64,000 bases of DNA from Paracentrotus lividus (GCA_940671915.1 CALNVZ010001570.1:1-64000); one strand, 5' to 3'. Shown: positions 24,344 to 37,400, counted from the stretch's first letter. Numbers and translations: made by a program. Notes: generated by a model from the sequence alone, not told the origin.

Positions 24344-24719
24344 GTTGGTTAAATGCGATATTTAATTGCATTTTTTTCTTTGGAAGCGCATTTTATGTTC
24401 CATGAACATTCCAGGCTTTACAAATGGCTTTTTAAGAGAAACACAATGCTTTGTGATATTCAATTTATGAGTCAATGTCAATCAAACCTTAAACCAATAG
24501 ACGATCTCTACATCCTGAGTGGCATCGCCCTCCTCACATCAGGAGGTCTGCACTCTCACTTAAACAAGAAAATGATCCATTCTACCCTCTCTTTAATGCC
24601 TTGCCTACGATAAAGCGTATAAGACTCAGGCACAACCCTCTCTCTTTGCTATCCCTCTAGATAGAGTATGATGTCTGCTGCTAGTGTATTTTCGAGTGGC
24701 TGTAAATTCCAATTCGTGA
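24344..24719. other. Intron, nothing recognised
   Basis: Short open frames only. A small hairpin (cctcctcacatcaggagg near 24530) is the only visible structure. Confidence 0.5.
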
Positions 24720-25262
24720 TTTGCAACTTTTCTAGCAAGTAGGGCAGATGTACTCGTCTGTCTGTTCAGTTGTGCTTAAGTTTTGACGAGACTTTCTGGC
24801 AGCTCTTAGTTCATCTAGATGTTCCTTTCCATTTTGTTCGAACTTCTTCACCCCCTTATGCACTACTTTTCTCCAGACCTTCCTTTCTCTGGCGCAGTCT
24901 TCCAATTTATTGGATTTATGTTGCATTGATTCTGATTATGTTTCAGATTGTCTTTATAGCCTTTCCTCTGTCCTCTCTTTGAGCGCTTTCCATTATATAG
25001 CTCGCCGAACATAATCTGTAAGCACAACATGACCAAAACCTCTTAACCAAAGCCCCACAACCGTAGACTAGACATTTGGTCAACCCAAGTTTGAGTCTGC
25101 AACACACAGGGTCAACACCAGCCCAATTAAAGGAGTCCCTCCCACCGGGGTCCCGCTAACCTTGGCGTTTCTTGCCGGCAAGAGTCGGCCGTTGCAATGT
25201 ATTAATGTCGTAATGTGGCATCAACACTGAAGGACGGCCATTATGCGAATGCGGAGAGGAAA
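24720..25262 (-). pseudogene. LINE 3' coding end with zinc-finger tail
   Basis: The minus strand encodes fragments of a non-LTR retrotransposon C-terminus: a segment around NWKTAPEKEGLEK-like sequence and, at 24732-24926, KLEDCARERKVWRKVVHKGV ending in YICPTC, the start of a C2H2-type finger. Frames are interrupted. Subfamily not determined. Confidence 0.5.
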
Positions 25263-25521
25263 AGACTCAGGCCCGTATTCTACTAAGGAGTTTAGAGTTG
25301 TACGGCAATAAACAATAGGATCGAACAATGGCACCGTACGAGAAAAAACTCCCAGCACGAAAAAAACTTCCAAACGTGTACAACTTCCGCGAGGCTGGAA
25401 GTTTCAAGTGCACTGAAACGCACAAGATAAAACCGGAAATCCATTGAAATAATGACGCAACAACCTTTTTGTTTGTAGCCGCTTTATCCATTGACTACCA
25501 CGTCAATTCATCCTATTCATC

Positions 25522-27880
25522 AATTCAATTCAATTCAAGAATGGTTTATTGTGAATAAAAGCAGTATACATGAATGACAGCCGAAGGGCTGAAATGGGCA
25601 TGTTTAGGGCATGTTTACAATAAAAAAATACTTAAAGGCATTAACAAATTAACAATACCAAAACATTTCATGTAAAATTGCTAAAAAAATACTTAGATAT
25701 AAAAAAACATACATTTGCAGAAATTGACATAAGATGTAGAATTTTGAAATAGTTGGATCCAACTGGATTTGTGTGTGTGTGTTTTTTTTTGTTTTTTTTT
25801 ATATACATATACATATCAGATAATAAACGAATATGAACATTACTTGGAGTTTAACAGGTCAATAAGATGGTATGGAACTTTTTCTGAAACGGTCGGTTTT
25901 ACACCTACATTGTTTACAATTGGGAACATGTCTTAAAGAGATTGTAACAGTCTTCCTCTTTGGCAGCCAGTCCCTACGCCTAGGATTTTCTAAAAGAGAT
26001 TTTGCAAAATCAATACATATATTTTCTCTTCTTGTTTGTAACCGTTCCAATCCACATCTTATTAACGCATTTTCATAATCTATATAATTTATGCCAAGCA
26101 TTATTTTACACACTCTTTTTTGTATTCTTTCTAAATCTCCTATATATTTGTTTTACAGTCAATCCTCCATTAAAAACCGGGACACAATATTCTAAAATTG
26201 GACGAATATATCCTGTGTAGATTTGAATAAGGTCAGAAATTGGGAGATTTTAGGGGAGACCGGGTATGGACGTTACAAAATTCACATTTTGGGCCACATA
26301 ATTCTAATGAAAAAACTCACGCACTCCATATTGGGTCTGTAGTTAGCCTATTATGTTGGCTAAAACCTGAGGCATATAAAACTTGAAAACATGTAAACAC
26401 TAATTAACTACAGCTTAATTAGTGAAGACATTTTTTTGTAACAACCTACCCCATATACGGGGTAGGTTGTTACACCATACGGGGTCAATTGTTACAATAT
26501 GTAAACATACGGGGTAAGTTGACAATGTGTAAATCTCTTATACCATACTTTAATTTCAACTTTCCAGTTTCTTGACATTGTTAACAGTAGATCAAGTAGA
26601 GCTCTAGAATAGACAAAAGTAATAATAGAAAAATAAAAATATTAACACCTGAAAATTGACACAAAATGTAATTATACATATGTAATGTAATTGGGGTAAG
26701 TTGTTACATCAACATGGGGTAGGTTGTTGAAACAACCTACCCCATGGGTGATTTTACACACAGAAATCAAGTGTAGCACAGTCATTAGGCAGAATTACAG
26801 GGCATGGCTAGGGGGTATATTAGTGACATACATGTACTATATTTACAATACTAGACTATCATCATGTGCCTTCAGTTGTAAGAGCTATTACAAATTTCAA
26901 TTTTTGTCAAAAATTTACTTTGAACTGTAAAAAAGGGTTTTTGTTGATTTACTTTTTAATAAAACAACGGAGAAACCTTACGACCGGCAGTTCATCACAG
27001 CTATGTGTAGGCTGTATATAGATGCCAGTTAGCACATCCTCTCTTGTTCCATCTTAGCACACTGAGAACTGTAACAACTGACCCGTGTAACTTCCATACC
27101 CGGTCTCCCCTACTGCTTGACCATATACTCATATACATTTTTTGTTGCATCTTTTTATAATATCAGATATGTGTACATCCCATTTCAAATTTGACTGAAT
27201 ATAAACGCCAAGTATTTTACCAGTATCTGTATATTTCAGGTAAGTATTTCCAATACACAATACATCAGGTAAAGGTGGATTTTTTTACAAAAGTAACTCT
27301 GATAACAGTACATTTATTTGGATTTAGTTTCATATGATTGTCAGAAGACCAGTTAACTAGTGCATTCAGTTGAGTCTGCAATACAGATGGAGTTTGTAAT
27401 AAGCGAATTTCAACTAGGGTAAGGTCATCGACATATTTAAAATATGGTAAAAAATCATTTTGACATGCATCATTAAACATTATCAAAAATAGAATTGGGC
27501 CTAATTTTGTGCCCTGTGGCACCCCAGCATTATTTGTAATATAATGAGATAATACACTATGGTATTTAACAGATTATGAACGATTATTTAAAAAGCTAAT
27601 TATCCACTCAATTATACAAGGTCTGACATTATATTCAATTAATTTTTTAATCAAGATGTTGTGGTCGAGTCTATCAAACGCTTTTGAAAAATCCATGCAA
27701 ACCATAGAAGAAACGGATTTTGATAGACCTGGTCTGTTTCCATATTGATGGACATCAATAAATTCAGATATATCATCCAATAACCATTTAGTAACAAACG
27801 ACTCAGCAATTTTAGAAAATTGACTAGTAAGAGAGAAAGGTCGAAGTTCCTTTACGATTCAGTGGCCTGGGATGGGAACA
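25522..27880 (-). pseudogene. CR1-like LINE, 5'-truncated, interrupted by element A
   Basis: On the minus strand, RT blocks appear in order: DFSKAFDRLDHNILIKKLIE (27574-27780), PQGTKLGPILFLIM and KYVDDLTLVE, the YVDD catalytic box (27265-27522), and the C-terminal tail GLERLQTRRENICIDFAKSL with CKTDRF (25859-26113). The 3' untranslated end reaches (CAATT)n at about 25522. Stops and frame changes make it non-functional. Element A (26253-27110) splits it with a TA duplication. Confidence 0.85.
26253..27110. mobile_element. TA-flanked element A, iterated GGGGTAGGTTGTTACA motif
   Basis: The terminal inverted repeat GGGGAGACCGGGTATGGA begins at 26253 and is inverted at the right end (27093-27110). 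TA flanks both sides (26251-26252, 27111-27112), and the host LINE continues across the site. A motif close to GGGGTAGGTTGTTACA recurs at least six times in both orientations (near 26452-26475, 26480, 26508, 26693, 26716 and, inverted, 26740). No coding capacity. Confidence 0.8.
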
Positions 27881-29100
27881 ATTAACATGCTTGGAAATTT
27901 TCAGCTGAAAGGGATAATGGTTTTATTCCCTCTGAATAAATTACTTACCTTAAAGGCACATAATGATTCCCCTACGGGTGGTATCTCACTTGACGGGGGC
28001 ACATTCGGGAGTATTTTTGAGGGTTTTTGGCTGGTATTTAACAATTCAAAACAAGCAGAATCCCTCCATGAATGTTTTAGATTCCCTCCCGAATTTTCGC
28101 TCATTCAGGGAGGGAGAACAAAACGCTCCCGAATCCACCCGCATACGTGTATTAGGGTGGATCGCTGCTGATTCGGTTCTGGTGTAACCCAGGCTTAATT
28201 GACTAATATGATCCGGATCGTTACACCCCCAATAATGATACGACCAGGTATTATTTAAATCGTTTGTTTGTTTTGTTTTGTCTTTGTTTTTTTCCTGGGG
28301 GTTGTTTTGTTTGTTCGTTTTGTTTTGTTTTTTTGTTTTGTTTAGTTTTGTTTTTGTGTTTTCTGATCGAAACTTGCTCTGATCAGAAAAGCGTTGTCAT
28401 AATTTTAAGTGGTTGACCCAGGCGCGGATCCAAGAAAATCGAATTGAATGCATTTCGGGGGTCTAATTTTCTGGGGACAAAAGCGGCTCTATTATGTTTA
28501 CGCATGGGCCCGGTAAGTTCATTGTGTGACTCCGGTCTGCGTCCGCTACTGTGACCTGCTTTTTTTTTCCTAACAATATAAAACATAAAAGATAGATATA
28601 TATATTAAATATATAATGTATAATAAATTATTAGTTCGTAGTTTTATTCTTTTGAAGGAATCTCCTAAATAACTCCACCGATTTTTTATTTCGCAAATGT
28701 GAAGTGTCCATATGTAGCCAAATCAGTGAAATGTTGAATTTGATTCCGACATCACACTACATGCATGCGCAAAATTTTTATCACGTTAGGTCCATGCGCA
28801 TCAATCTTTTTCTTATTACTATTTTTTTTTCTATTTTTTTTTTCTGTCGCGGGAATATCTCGGGGACGTCTCTGAGACATCTGCGCGACTAAAAACATTC
28901 AAAATCATTTCAAACCAGTCTCAAATCAGTCTCAAACTAGTTCCATATCCGTTTTATCCCGTGTAATGACAAGTGGCTTGTCACCATTAGTTTATTGTTG
29001 GTTTTCGCGTCAAATGTCCTTTCTTCAATATATCAGGTCAAACTATAAACACTTCAATCGTGTCGGAAAATGTCATTTTTTATGATTAATACGCAATAAT
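27881..29100. other. Intron; element I-like ends, no gene
   Basis: 27977 opens with GGTGGTATCTCACTTGACGG, close to the end of element I1, and 28845-28890 contains GTCGCGGGAATATCTCGGGG-type motifs, so a decayed I-family copy may span 27977-28990. A TTTTG-rich low-complexity run covers 28260-28360. No exon is seen. Confidence 0.4.
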
Positions 29101-29104
29101 ATTG

Positions 29105-30184
29105 TGTGGAAGCGTCGTGGTATAGTGGTTCTGACTCTCGCCTTTCAATCAGAGCCGTCGCAGGTTCAACACCAAACCCGGCGTTAATTTACATCGGCAA
29201 GAAATTCATCCACAATTTGCTGCACTCGACCTAGGTGAGGTGAATGGGGACCTGGTAGGAATATTTATCCCTTGAAATGAAGAGTTTGTTTCCAAAAGGG
29301 ACTAAATCCACTTTTGGAGATTTCGAGTAAATCACTGATTTTTTATTTATCACTTTACCGTGAACCATATGACTTAAGTTTGGTACACATCCTAGTATAA
29401 TTGTCGTAGACCATTTTAATAACAATTAAAAAAATCTAGCTATAAAATTTTATTTTTGAAATTTCAATTTCAATGGATTTAGTCCCTTTTGGAATGAAAC
29501 TCCCGTAAATCGTCTATTTTCCCAATTATTTTGCCTAATTGAAGTTTTTGGTCAGCCAAAAATGTGTTTAAATGTTGTTCTGAAGGTGTATGAATAAAAT
29601 AAAAGTAAAAATTATAAATTTCGAAGAAATTTTTTTCGCCAAAAAATTTGATTTTCAGTTGGTTCACATATTTTATTCCAAAAGGGACTAAATCCAAGAA
29701 TATTCATAACATTCTTAAATATAAATCAAATTTATTCAAATTTTCTTTCAAGATCTTAGATCAATATCTACAGCCTGTGTGCAAAAATCAGAATATATAT
29801 CCGACGGGAACATAGTTAAAGTTTGATATTTAGAATCCACAGACTGGATTTAGTCCCTTTTGGAATGAAACTGTTTTGGATTTAGTCCCTTTTGGAATGA
29901 AACAGAAATTTGAAACCTCAAAATATTTTTTTCCAAAAATTTTTTTGGAATGCAATGTTGGGCATTTTAATCCCTTGTGCTAGGTGCATATATTTAGCTT
30001 AAAAAGTGAACTTTGGTCAGATATGGATTTAGTCCCTTTTGGAACCAAGCTCTTCAAATGTAGCGCACGTAAAAGCTGCACTGCTAAATCCAGGGTAATA
30101 ATTGTAGAGCGCTTAGAGACTTCTGATCAAGTAAGTGTTAGGCGCTATATAAGCAAGAACATGTATTATTGTTATTATTATTAA
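29105..30184 (+). mobile_element. tRNA-derived SINE, split by element B
   Basis: The head carries Pol III boxes (GTGGTATAGTGGTTCTGAC near 29117 and AGGTTCAACAC at 29162) followed by a body typical of echinoid SINEs (CTGCACTCGACCTAGGTGAG, GGTGAATGGGGACCTGGTAG). After element B it resumes at 30060 with GCGCTTAGAGACTTC and ends GGCGCTATATAAGC plus a TTATTA tail (30165-30184). Transcribed-SINE structure, no protein. Confidence 0.75.
29279..30055. mobile_element. Element B, iterated GGATTTAGTCCCTTTTGGAA motif
   Basis: Inverted termini of about 32 bp (GAAGAGTTTG then TTCCAAAAGGGACTAAATCC; inverse at 30024-30055). The flanking bases AAAT are repeated on both sides (29275-29278, 30056-30059), and the host SINE continues across. 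The terminal motif GGATTTAGTCCCTTTTGGAA itself recurs inside at 29474, 29663 (inverted), 29844 and 29877. No coding capacity. Confidence 0.8.
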
Positions 30185-31029
30185 TCAATTGTTGTGGACA
30201 GTTCAATAATGCACCTCATTTCAAAGTTTTAACAACATTTAACTTTAAGTTAACGAGAAAATAGATAAATTAGCTTCCTCCGACATAAAACTCGAAAAGC
30301 CATATCAAATTCTAAACCACTTATACCCCTAGTTTAGAATTCTTTAGAAATGTTTGTACAGATTTGATCTCGAATGACGTCATCCACGTTTACATTCGTA
30401 CGATTAGACGCACGCTTCACTGACGCTTCATAGAGAAACGTGCAAAACAGCGTTGTATTCTCGTTTCAAAATCCGTACTATTTTGGTGCGACAGCACAAC
30501 TATAAACTCCGTAGCAGAATACGGGCCTACGAGTCACCTTCTACAATGCCCTTTTCTGCATAAATCCCTGTTCCCAAGCTGATCTCACTACTCTTTCACC
30601 TAATGAGATCGCCTGCGTCCAGTACTTGTTAGGTAGAGTCTAATTGTGATTGTGATTTAGTTTGAGATGTCTAATTCCTTTAAGAAACATAAACAAATGA
30701 TCTTTCTAATGTAAACAGATATAGCGATACAATCAAACATAACAATTAATGCGAGAAATGACTCGACAAGAAGGAGAAGCGTTAACAAATATCAATAAAA
30801 AAAAGCGAGATTAATACCTTGGATAACACAAAAGGTGGTTGGGTTGGTTTTGAAATTTTGTGATGTTTCTAAGCCCACGTGCGTGGAGAGTATTGGGAAC
30901 GACAGGAGAATTAGGGACCATTGATGGAAGTCGATGTGGACACTGCTTAAGCTTAAGAACGTTGCACATTTGAAATGAAGTCCATTTCATTTTCACCAAA
31001 TTCTGCACAGAGTTATTTTTAGTATCTAT
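30185..31029. other. Intron, mostly unassigned
   Basis: 30190-30530 probably belongs to the outer TIR element. 30535-30660 read on the minus strand gives an open stretch (WTQAISLGERVVRSAWEQGF) that looks like decayed coding sequence of an unknown retroelement. The minus-strand frame at 30811-31008 matches nothing I recognise. Confidence 0.35.
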
Positions 31030-31520
31030 GTATGCCTAAATGCCAAAAATAATATAAATTTATGTGGTTAAGTTATACGGGACTTTAACGTGGTAAATTG
31101 CCCATTTTGACTAATTACCGTTTAGCCTCATCCCACATGGTTTAATTCAAATTCGTAGATAATCAGTTTATGCAATTACCTTCAGGTCTACCTGTCACTT
31201 CGCCTATTTACCATTTCGTCTAAATCCCATTTGCTCGATTCCTTTAACTGACTGGTAATATACCAAATATCCATTTGCGAATTAGACGAAAAGGCAATAG
31301 ACCATTTGGCGATAGATGATTCGGCAATTCAACCAAGTGGTCATTAGACCAAGACAGAATATGACAAAGTATAATATATGAGACCAAATGCAAGTTAGAC
31401 TGTTAGTAGACCATAATAGGTTCAGCCCATGTGGTTTTAGACGATCAGAGAATTGAGCCAACTGCTGTTAGACCAAGTGGATATAAACCCTTTGAAGTTG
31501 TCATATTTTGATGGCATGTA
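31030..31520. repeat. Element G: degenerate iterated GACCATTTGGTCTAAT theme
   Basis: At least ten variants of an accatttcgtctaa / agaccaagtgg theme occur in both orientations without fixed spacing. No clear termini. It resembles the interiors of elements A to E. Confidence 0.5.
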
Positions 31521-31559
31521 AAGAACACAGAATTTTAGAATTTCGTCTCTATTATTTAG

Positions 31560-33125
31560 ACGGGGTCTTCCCACGAGTCCTCGGTCCCACGAGTCCTACG
31601 TCCCACGAGACCTCGGTCCCACGAGTCCTACGTCCCACAAGGCCGAATATTTTCCCACGAGTCCGTCCCACGAGCACGTCCCACGAGACCTACGTCCCAC
31701 GAGTCCTACGTCCCACGAGGCCGAGTATTTTTCCCACTGAGTCTCGGTCCCACGAGTCCTCGCGGCCCACGAGTCCCTACGTCCCACGAGTCCTACGTCC
31801 ACGAGACCTACGTCCCACGAGTCCTACGTCCCACGAGGTCCTCGGTCCCACGAGGCCGATTTTTCTCATAACGTATTTTCTTTTATCAGAATGTTTTTCA
31901 ACATCTATGAAACATTTTGTAAGCTGAATTATACAACATGAATTAATTTAGTTGTGGTTAATACCATTGGCACTAGCATGGCGAATAATGGTGGCATCTC
32001 ATTTCGCGGAGGCGGGTTTGAGACTGATTTGGGACTATGTCTAAAGACGTCCCTAATCCTTCTCAGTAGTGACGGGTCCAGGATTACAGGAGGGGGGCAC
32101 AAAATTTTCGTTAAAATGTACGGTCAATGAGTGGTTTTCAAATTATAGGATGCACCCCCCCCCCGGTGTCTACGCCCTGTTCGGATTCATGAATTATGAT
32201 CTCTCAAATTCGAGATTAGATTTAAATGTAAATCATTTGATAAATATGTAATTAGGATTTCTCAAGGATGTAAATCTTAATTTTTCATGTAAAACCAAAG
32301 AACTACATTCATTAAAATATATCCGCAACTAATGGTGGAAGCAAATTTCGCGGAGATGGATTTGAGACGGAATGGGGACTACTTTTAGACTTGTTAGACG
32401 AGTTGTGAGACGGTTTTGAAACTTGTCGCGGAGACGTCTCCGATACTCTTTTCCGTCGGGGAAAGCCTCCTATAATTTTTTTTTGTATTTATTATTTTTT
32501 TTTAATTGTCGCGGCGACGTCTCTGCGACGCAGAGGCGGATCCGGGGGTGGGGTGGGGGGGGGGGTGACGCGCCCCTATAATTTGAAAACCACTCATTGA
32601 CCGTTCATTTAAAACCGAAAATTTTGGTGCCCCCCCCCCTCCTGTAATCCTGGACCCGTCACTACTGAGAAGGATTAGGGACGTCTTTAGACATAGTCCC
32701 AAATCAGTCTCAAACCGCCTCGCGAAATGAGATGTCACCATTATTCGCCATGCTAGTGCCTATGGTATTAACCACAACTAAATTAATTCATGTTGTATAA
32801 TTCAGCTTACAAATGTTTCATTGATGTTGAAAACATTCTGATAAAAGAAGATACGTTATGAGAAAAATCGGCCTCGTGGGACGAGGACTCGTGGGACGTA
32901 GGACTCGTGGGACGTAGGTCTCGTGGACGTAGGACTCGTGGCCCGAGGACTCGTGGGACCGAGGACTCGTGGGAAAAATACTCGGCCTCGTGGGACGTAG
33001 GACTCGTGGGACGTAGGTCTCGTGGGACGTAGGACTCGTGGGAAAATATTCGGCCTCGTGGGACGTAGGACTCGTGGGACCGAGGTCTCGTGGGACGTAG
33101 GACTCGTGGGACCGAGGACGCGATT
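31560..33125. mobile_element. Large foldback palindrome with 16-bp repeat arms (element H)
   Basis: The left arm (31560-32165) and right arm (32545-33125) are inverted copies. The outer 270-300 bp of each is a tandem array of CCCACGAGTCCTACGT-like 16-bp units; the inner part is unique sequence (CATGAATTAATTTAGTTGTG, TTCGCGGAGGCGGGTTTGAG) present in both arms. The spacer (32166-32544) holds a further I-type segment. There is no coding capacity; open frames through the arrays are artefacts. Architecture matches foldback transposons, including TU elements reported from sea urchin. Confidence 0.85.
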
Positions 33126-33782
33126 TCAACAAACGAGTTAAAATCGCCTTTGTTAGTCAAAACCGTGTCAAACTCAATAAAAACCTTCCAGATCTGTTGC
33201 AAAGTGTATACCAAAAATGAGGATATTTTCATATACTTATTTTTGAGGGAGCAGCGCCCTCGTGTTACTAAAATGGTGCGTACAATGACACAAATATTTT
33301 GTAAAGGCTTGGAATCTAAACGAAAAAAAAAAGGGAGTTTATGCTGCACTTTATTTAAAATCTATGTCTATTTCATCCAAATTTTCAAAGTTGTAGAGGA
33401 ATGCATACTAAACGAGTAGGAGCATTAAAAAATGGGTGTCCATGTGCTCGCTTTCAAAATATCGGCGCCTTAATAGTTGAGAATCGGATTGAAAACCACC
33501 GACACGAGTCCAAAATACGCATAAGTATGAAAACGCTATCTAAATTATAGATTATACAAAATCATGATCCCAAACAGTCACGATTCATGTCATATCAATC
33601 GGCCTGTGTTACAGGGCACTGGTGTCCTACACAGATAAGTGTTACATGTAATGATTTTCGATTTTGATATACCACACTTCTAAAAGACACTTTAGTCTTA
33701 GAAACAATTTCAAGAGGTACAAAAGGACTAAATCTTGTTCCAGAGCTCAAATTGGTATGTCGTTTTTCTTTCTTTGTAATAG
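33126..33782. other. Intron, nothing recognised
   Basis: Non-coding; ends in a pyrimidine tract (gtttttctttctttgtaatag) that is a strong acceptor for the next UPA exon. Confidence 0.6.
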
Positions 33783-33911
33783 GAAATAGCAATGGAGGAG
33801 AAGCAACTCTCTTACCACATGGCACATCGCTCCTTTCCAATTTGTATTGACGCCCTTTCTGGAGATGTAACAGTTACCTGTGATCGTGAAGCTAAAGTAG
33901 TCCACGCTAAG
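33783..33911 (+). CDS. UPA domain exon 1b
   Basis: Exon of 43 codons, phase 0 at both ends, between tttgtaatag and GCTAAG|GTATGC. It encodes the central UPA strands (YHMAHRSFPICIDALSGDVT, VTCDREAKVV). It lies 99 bases from the next exon, unlike the long introns around it. The same position and phase are found in exon 51525-51659 of the second module. Confidence 0.85.
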
Positions 33912-34010
33912 GTATGCAACGCAATCATGATATGGATTATCGCTACCTGTATTTCAGGTTTTTTTTTATTGCAATGCCCTATTATTATTTTTTCGTTTCT
34001 TTAACTGCAG

Positions 34011-34173
34011 ATTCTCTCTCTTAAGGACGTCCAAACTCAAATCAGACACCACGTTTTGCTACCTATGACTTCAAATGAGGATGGTAGAGAATTCCCTCTC
34101 ATTACCATCATGATTACACAGCCAGGAACATTGAGGGTGTCGTGGTCAATGGCATTCGTTATCAGATACTCCG
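34011..34173 (+). CDS. UPA domain exon 1c
   Basis: Acceptor tttctttaactgcag, donor ACTCCG|GTTAGT, starting in phase 0 and ending after one base. It encodes the UPA C-terminal part (VQTQIRHHVLLPMTSNEDGR, LITIMITQPGTLRVSWSMAF). A second GT four bases downstream would create a stop at the junction with DD1. The UPA domain supports ZU5 and interacts with death domains in UNC5 and PIDD. Confidence 0.85.
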
Positions 34174-34402
34174 GTTAGTATGGTGGATACAAGGCCCGAA
34201 ACATTGGTACAGTTCCTAGTTCAATAGATTGCATCAAATGTGACTTCCAAGATACTTCACAACTTCTGTATGTAATAATATTTACTACAATTATTTCAGC
34301 CCAGAATTAGTCTTGCCATTTCTGATTTTCATGTTTTCATATGTTTGACATAAAAACTCAAACTACCCAAGGAATTCGACTTTCATAAAACGCCAATGTA
34401 TA

Positions 34403-37400
34403 TGGTCGATTCCAGCGAAAAGTGTACACGGTGTTTTTGATCATGTTCAGGCCAATAAAAAAATCAAAAAAAAATGTAGGAACCTCAATTTTGCGTTTCA
34501 TGTATCCGCACCGGTAAACTTATTCGTGCCGCATTCGTTCCAACTTCATTTGAAGTGCATTTTTTTTTTTTTTTACAATTTAAAAACATGCCATTTTTGG
34601 CCATTTTTGGAAAAAAAAAAACTTTTTTTTTTGCGACCAAACTTTTTAAAGAAAATCATCAAATAAGTTAGATTCAAGTTGTTTTTTAGGATGGCACACA
34701 TCTCAGGAGAAATTGTACCAAATTTGAATAATATAGGGCTATCCAAACAATCTCTGGAATTTTTTTTCGAGTGGTAAATTTGAATGTTACCTACGAATAC
34801 AGCTTTTTTAAAAGCTTATAAACCATACTAGATATTACGAAGTACGGCTGGCAATTGCCGTACAGAAGCGCCTCACCATTCCCTATCGACATGCATTGTT
34901 CCCAATGACATTGCTTTCTTTGTTAATCTGGCAGAAGAGGTCAAAGGTCCAAATTTTTCGTGTGGTCAAAAAATTCAGTTACCTACGAATACACATATAA
35001 ACCACTGCCATTTCTATACCTTAAAAGATTAGTGAGAAATATTGTAGGGAAAGTTGACAAACGATGTCTTGCTGACGTGTGTAAAGTTTTATCATCCTTG
35101 AACAATAAGTTTTTGAGATATTGCCTTATAAGTGCTGTATTTGAGGTAACATTTGACATTCCGAATGTTACCTACGAATACAAGTATGCATAGCGTGTTT
35201 CTGGCATATATTTTAGTAATTTGTCTTGAGATTAAAATTACAAACTTTTGTAGTTTCATTTGTCATATAAATAGGATATTGTGTGATAATTTTCTTGTTT
35301 ATAATCGTATGTTTTCATTATGTTTTGACATTTTCCCTATAAATGTAAAATAATTTCTATTTTTGATTTCATTATTGAGAAGTAATTTTCCTCTGAAACA
35401 ATGTTATTATCAAGTTTAGTATATTCCGTAGCGCCTATCAAGTGGGGAAACTCTTTCAGATTTAATTACCAAAAAAATTATAGCTTTTTATGAATAAATA
35501 AAAACATGGGATAGCATTTCCTGCAGTGGTGTCACGTGTATTCGTAGGTAACAATGTGTATTCGTAGGTAACAATATAACATAAACTGTCATTTTCGGCT
35601 TTACAATTAACGTCACATTGCTTTTTATTTATTGGAAAGGAAGAAATAGTCCCAATAGATAATGAGGACATCGTTTGGACCCAATAATATAAGTTATTTT
35701 ATTGTATTGCTGATTATCAGATTTGTGGTAAAGTTTCCCAAATTATAGCTTATTGTATTATTCGGGATTAACCAATCTTTTTTTCCTATTTCATTCAAGG
35801 CACGTTTGCCGATTGATACAATCTGTAGATGACAGATGTGAATTAACCTTCTTTAATTTTATTTCAAAATACGAAATGAATAATATTTACTGAGATGGAT
35901 TTTCATTACTTATGAAAAAAATAAAAACAAAACTAAACGTTAATTTTTTACGACTTATCCTTTTTTAGATTTCATTTATCATTTGTTTATGTTTGTTATT
36001 AACGAATTGCAATCTGGAGTTCAATACAAAGCAAACTTGCCTCATTCTTTAAGTTATCTTTAATTTCCAACTTGGGGTTTTATGCGTATTTACTCTGACT
36101 CATAATTTCTCATAAGTTCTCGAAACCATAATGATTGAAATAAAGTTGACTTTATTTTCATTTTTATTTTTCATGAAAATGAAAATGATGTAAAAGTGAC
36201 AGATGCAGACGTATATCGCTCTCTTTAATCATACAGTGCAGCAGAAATTCAATTTGGTTGGGATATTCAACCTGGATGTGTGTCATTGACGTATTATATT
36301 CTCTCAAAATACTTTGATTTTGATTACGTTTGAGCAAGAGGTCTTTAATTCTTTCCAATATTCATATCATATCAACAGTTAATTATGTTTTTAACATATG
36401 AATATTTTAACTCATAAACAGTTCAAGACACTCACTGTTACCCACAAATAGTATCATTGGAATGAGATAACAGAATGGGATAATCATAATTATATGCATG
36501 TAAGTGCCTAGATATATACAACGATACAATACAACATTTGTGTTTTGTTGCTGTTTTTTTTTAAGGAAGGGTATAATGAATATTTAGATTTAAAAATGAA
36601 ATATAGCTAATATTTCGTTCGTTTATGGTTTCATGCTTATGTAAATATGATATCAGAATAAACGTGATAAAAGAATGCCTATACCAGTTGGTGAATCATT
36701 ATAAAGGTGCTTTACAACTATAATGTAATGTTTGTTGAAAGACATTTGATTAACATTTGTTTTCGAATTGTGTTAAAGTATTTATGTTAGACAGAAGATA
36801 TCGTATTCATTTCTTATTGTTGCCTAGGGGCTGATGCTATCAATAAATATTCGCAATATATTATTCTCATGTGTGAATCATTTAGTTTAGACGTTTATCA
36901 TTTTAATCGGTTTTTATGCTTGTTATCAAGCACAATGTTGAGAAAAATACCTTACACTTACTAGTACCAAATAATCTTGATTAAAAGATATAAACGTACG
37001 ATAAACGGCACTCAAATATTGACGTTTTTGGTTAAAACTTAGTGTTTCCCTAATACTTGGCAGTATGTTCCCATATTTTGACGGAGAAAGATATTTTTCA
37101 CAAGAATCAATTAGTTTTGTACCCCTACACGATTTTATATCAATTGGATGCAAACAAATAGTTTAAAATATATATGTAAGCCAGTTATGTCTATGTTACC
37201 TACGAATACATTAGCTGTTACCTACGAATACATGTGTTTCTACCTCTTCTATAAACAAAAGCAATGGGCGGATTCCAATTTTTTTAGGGTTTTAATGAGG
37301 AGTCATTCTCTCTTCTTTCAGTAAGATATGACACATCTTAATCAGCGTCGTGAAGATTAAACAATGCAAACTGACACAACCCCATGTTTTTCAAACAGAT

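Larger units (their letters stand above)
25269..30532. mobile_element. Outer TIR element split by later insertions (tentative)
   Basis: AGGCCCGTATTCT at 25269 is followed by ACTAAGGAGTTTA; a near match lies inverted at 30504-30532. GGCCCGTATTCT-type ends are common in marine invertebrate MITEs. The left part to about 25520 and the right part from about 30190 would be the element itself; the material between is accounted for by a LINE, a SINE and smaller elements. No clear target duplication. Confidence 0.4.

Noticed and set aside
31508..31927. Ser/Pro/Thr-rich ORF (and its mirror at 32807-33349)
   Set aside because: It arises from the 16-bp tandem repeat arms of element H; several frames on both strands are open.
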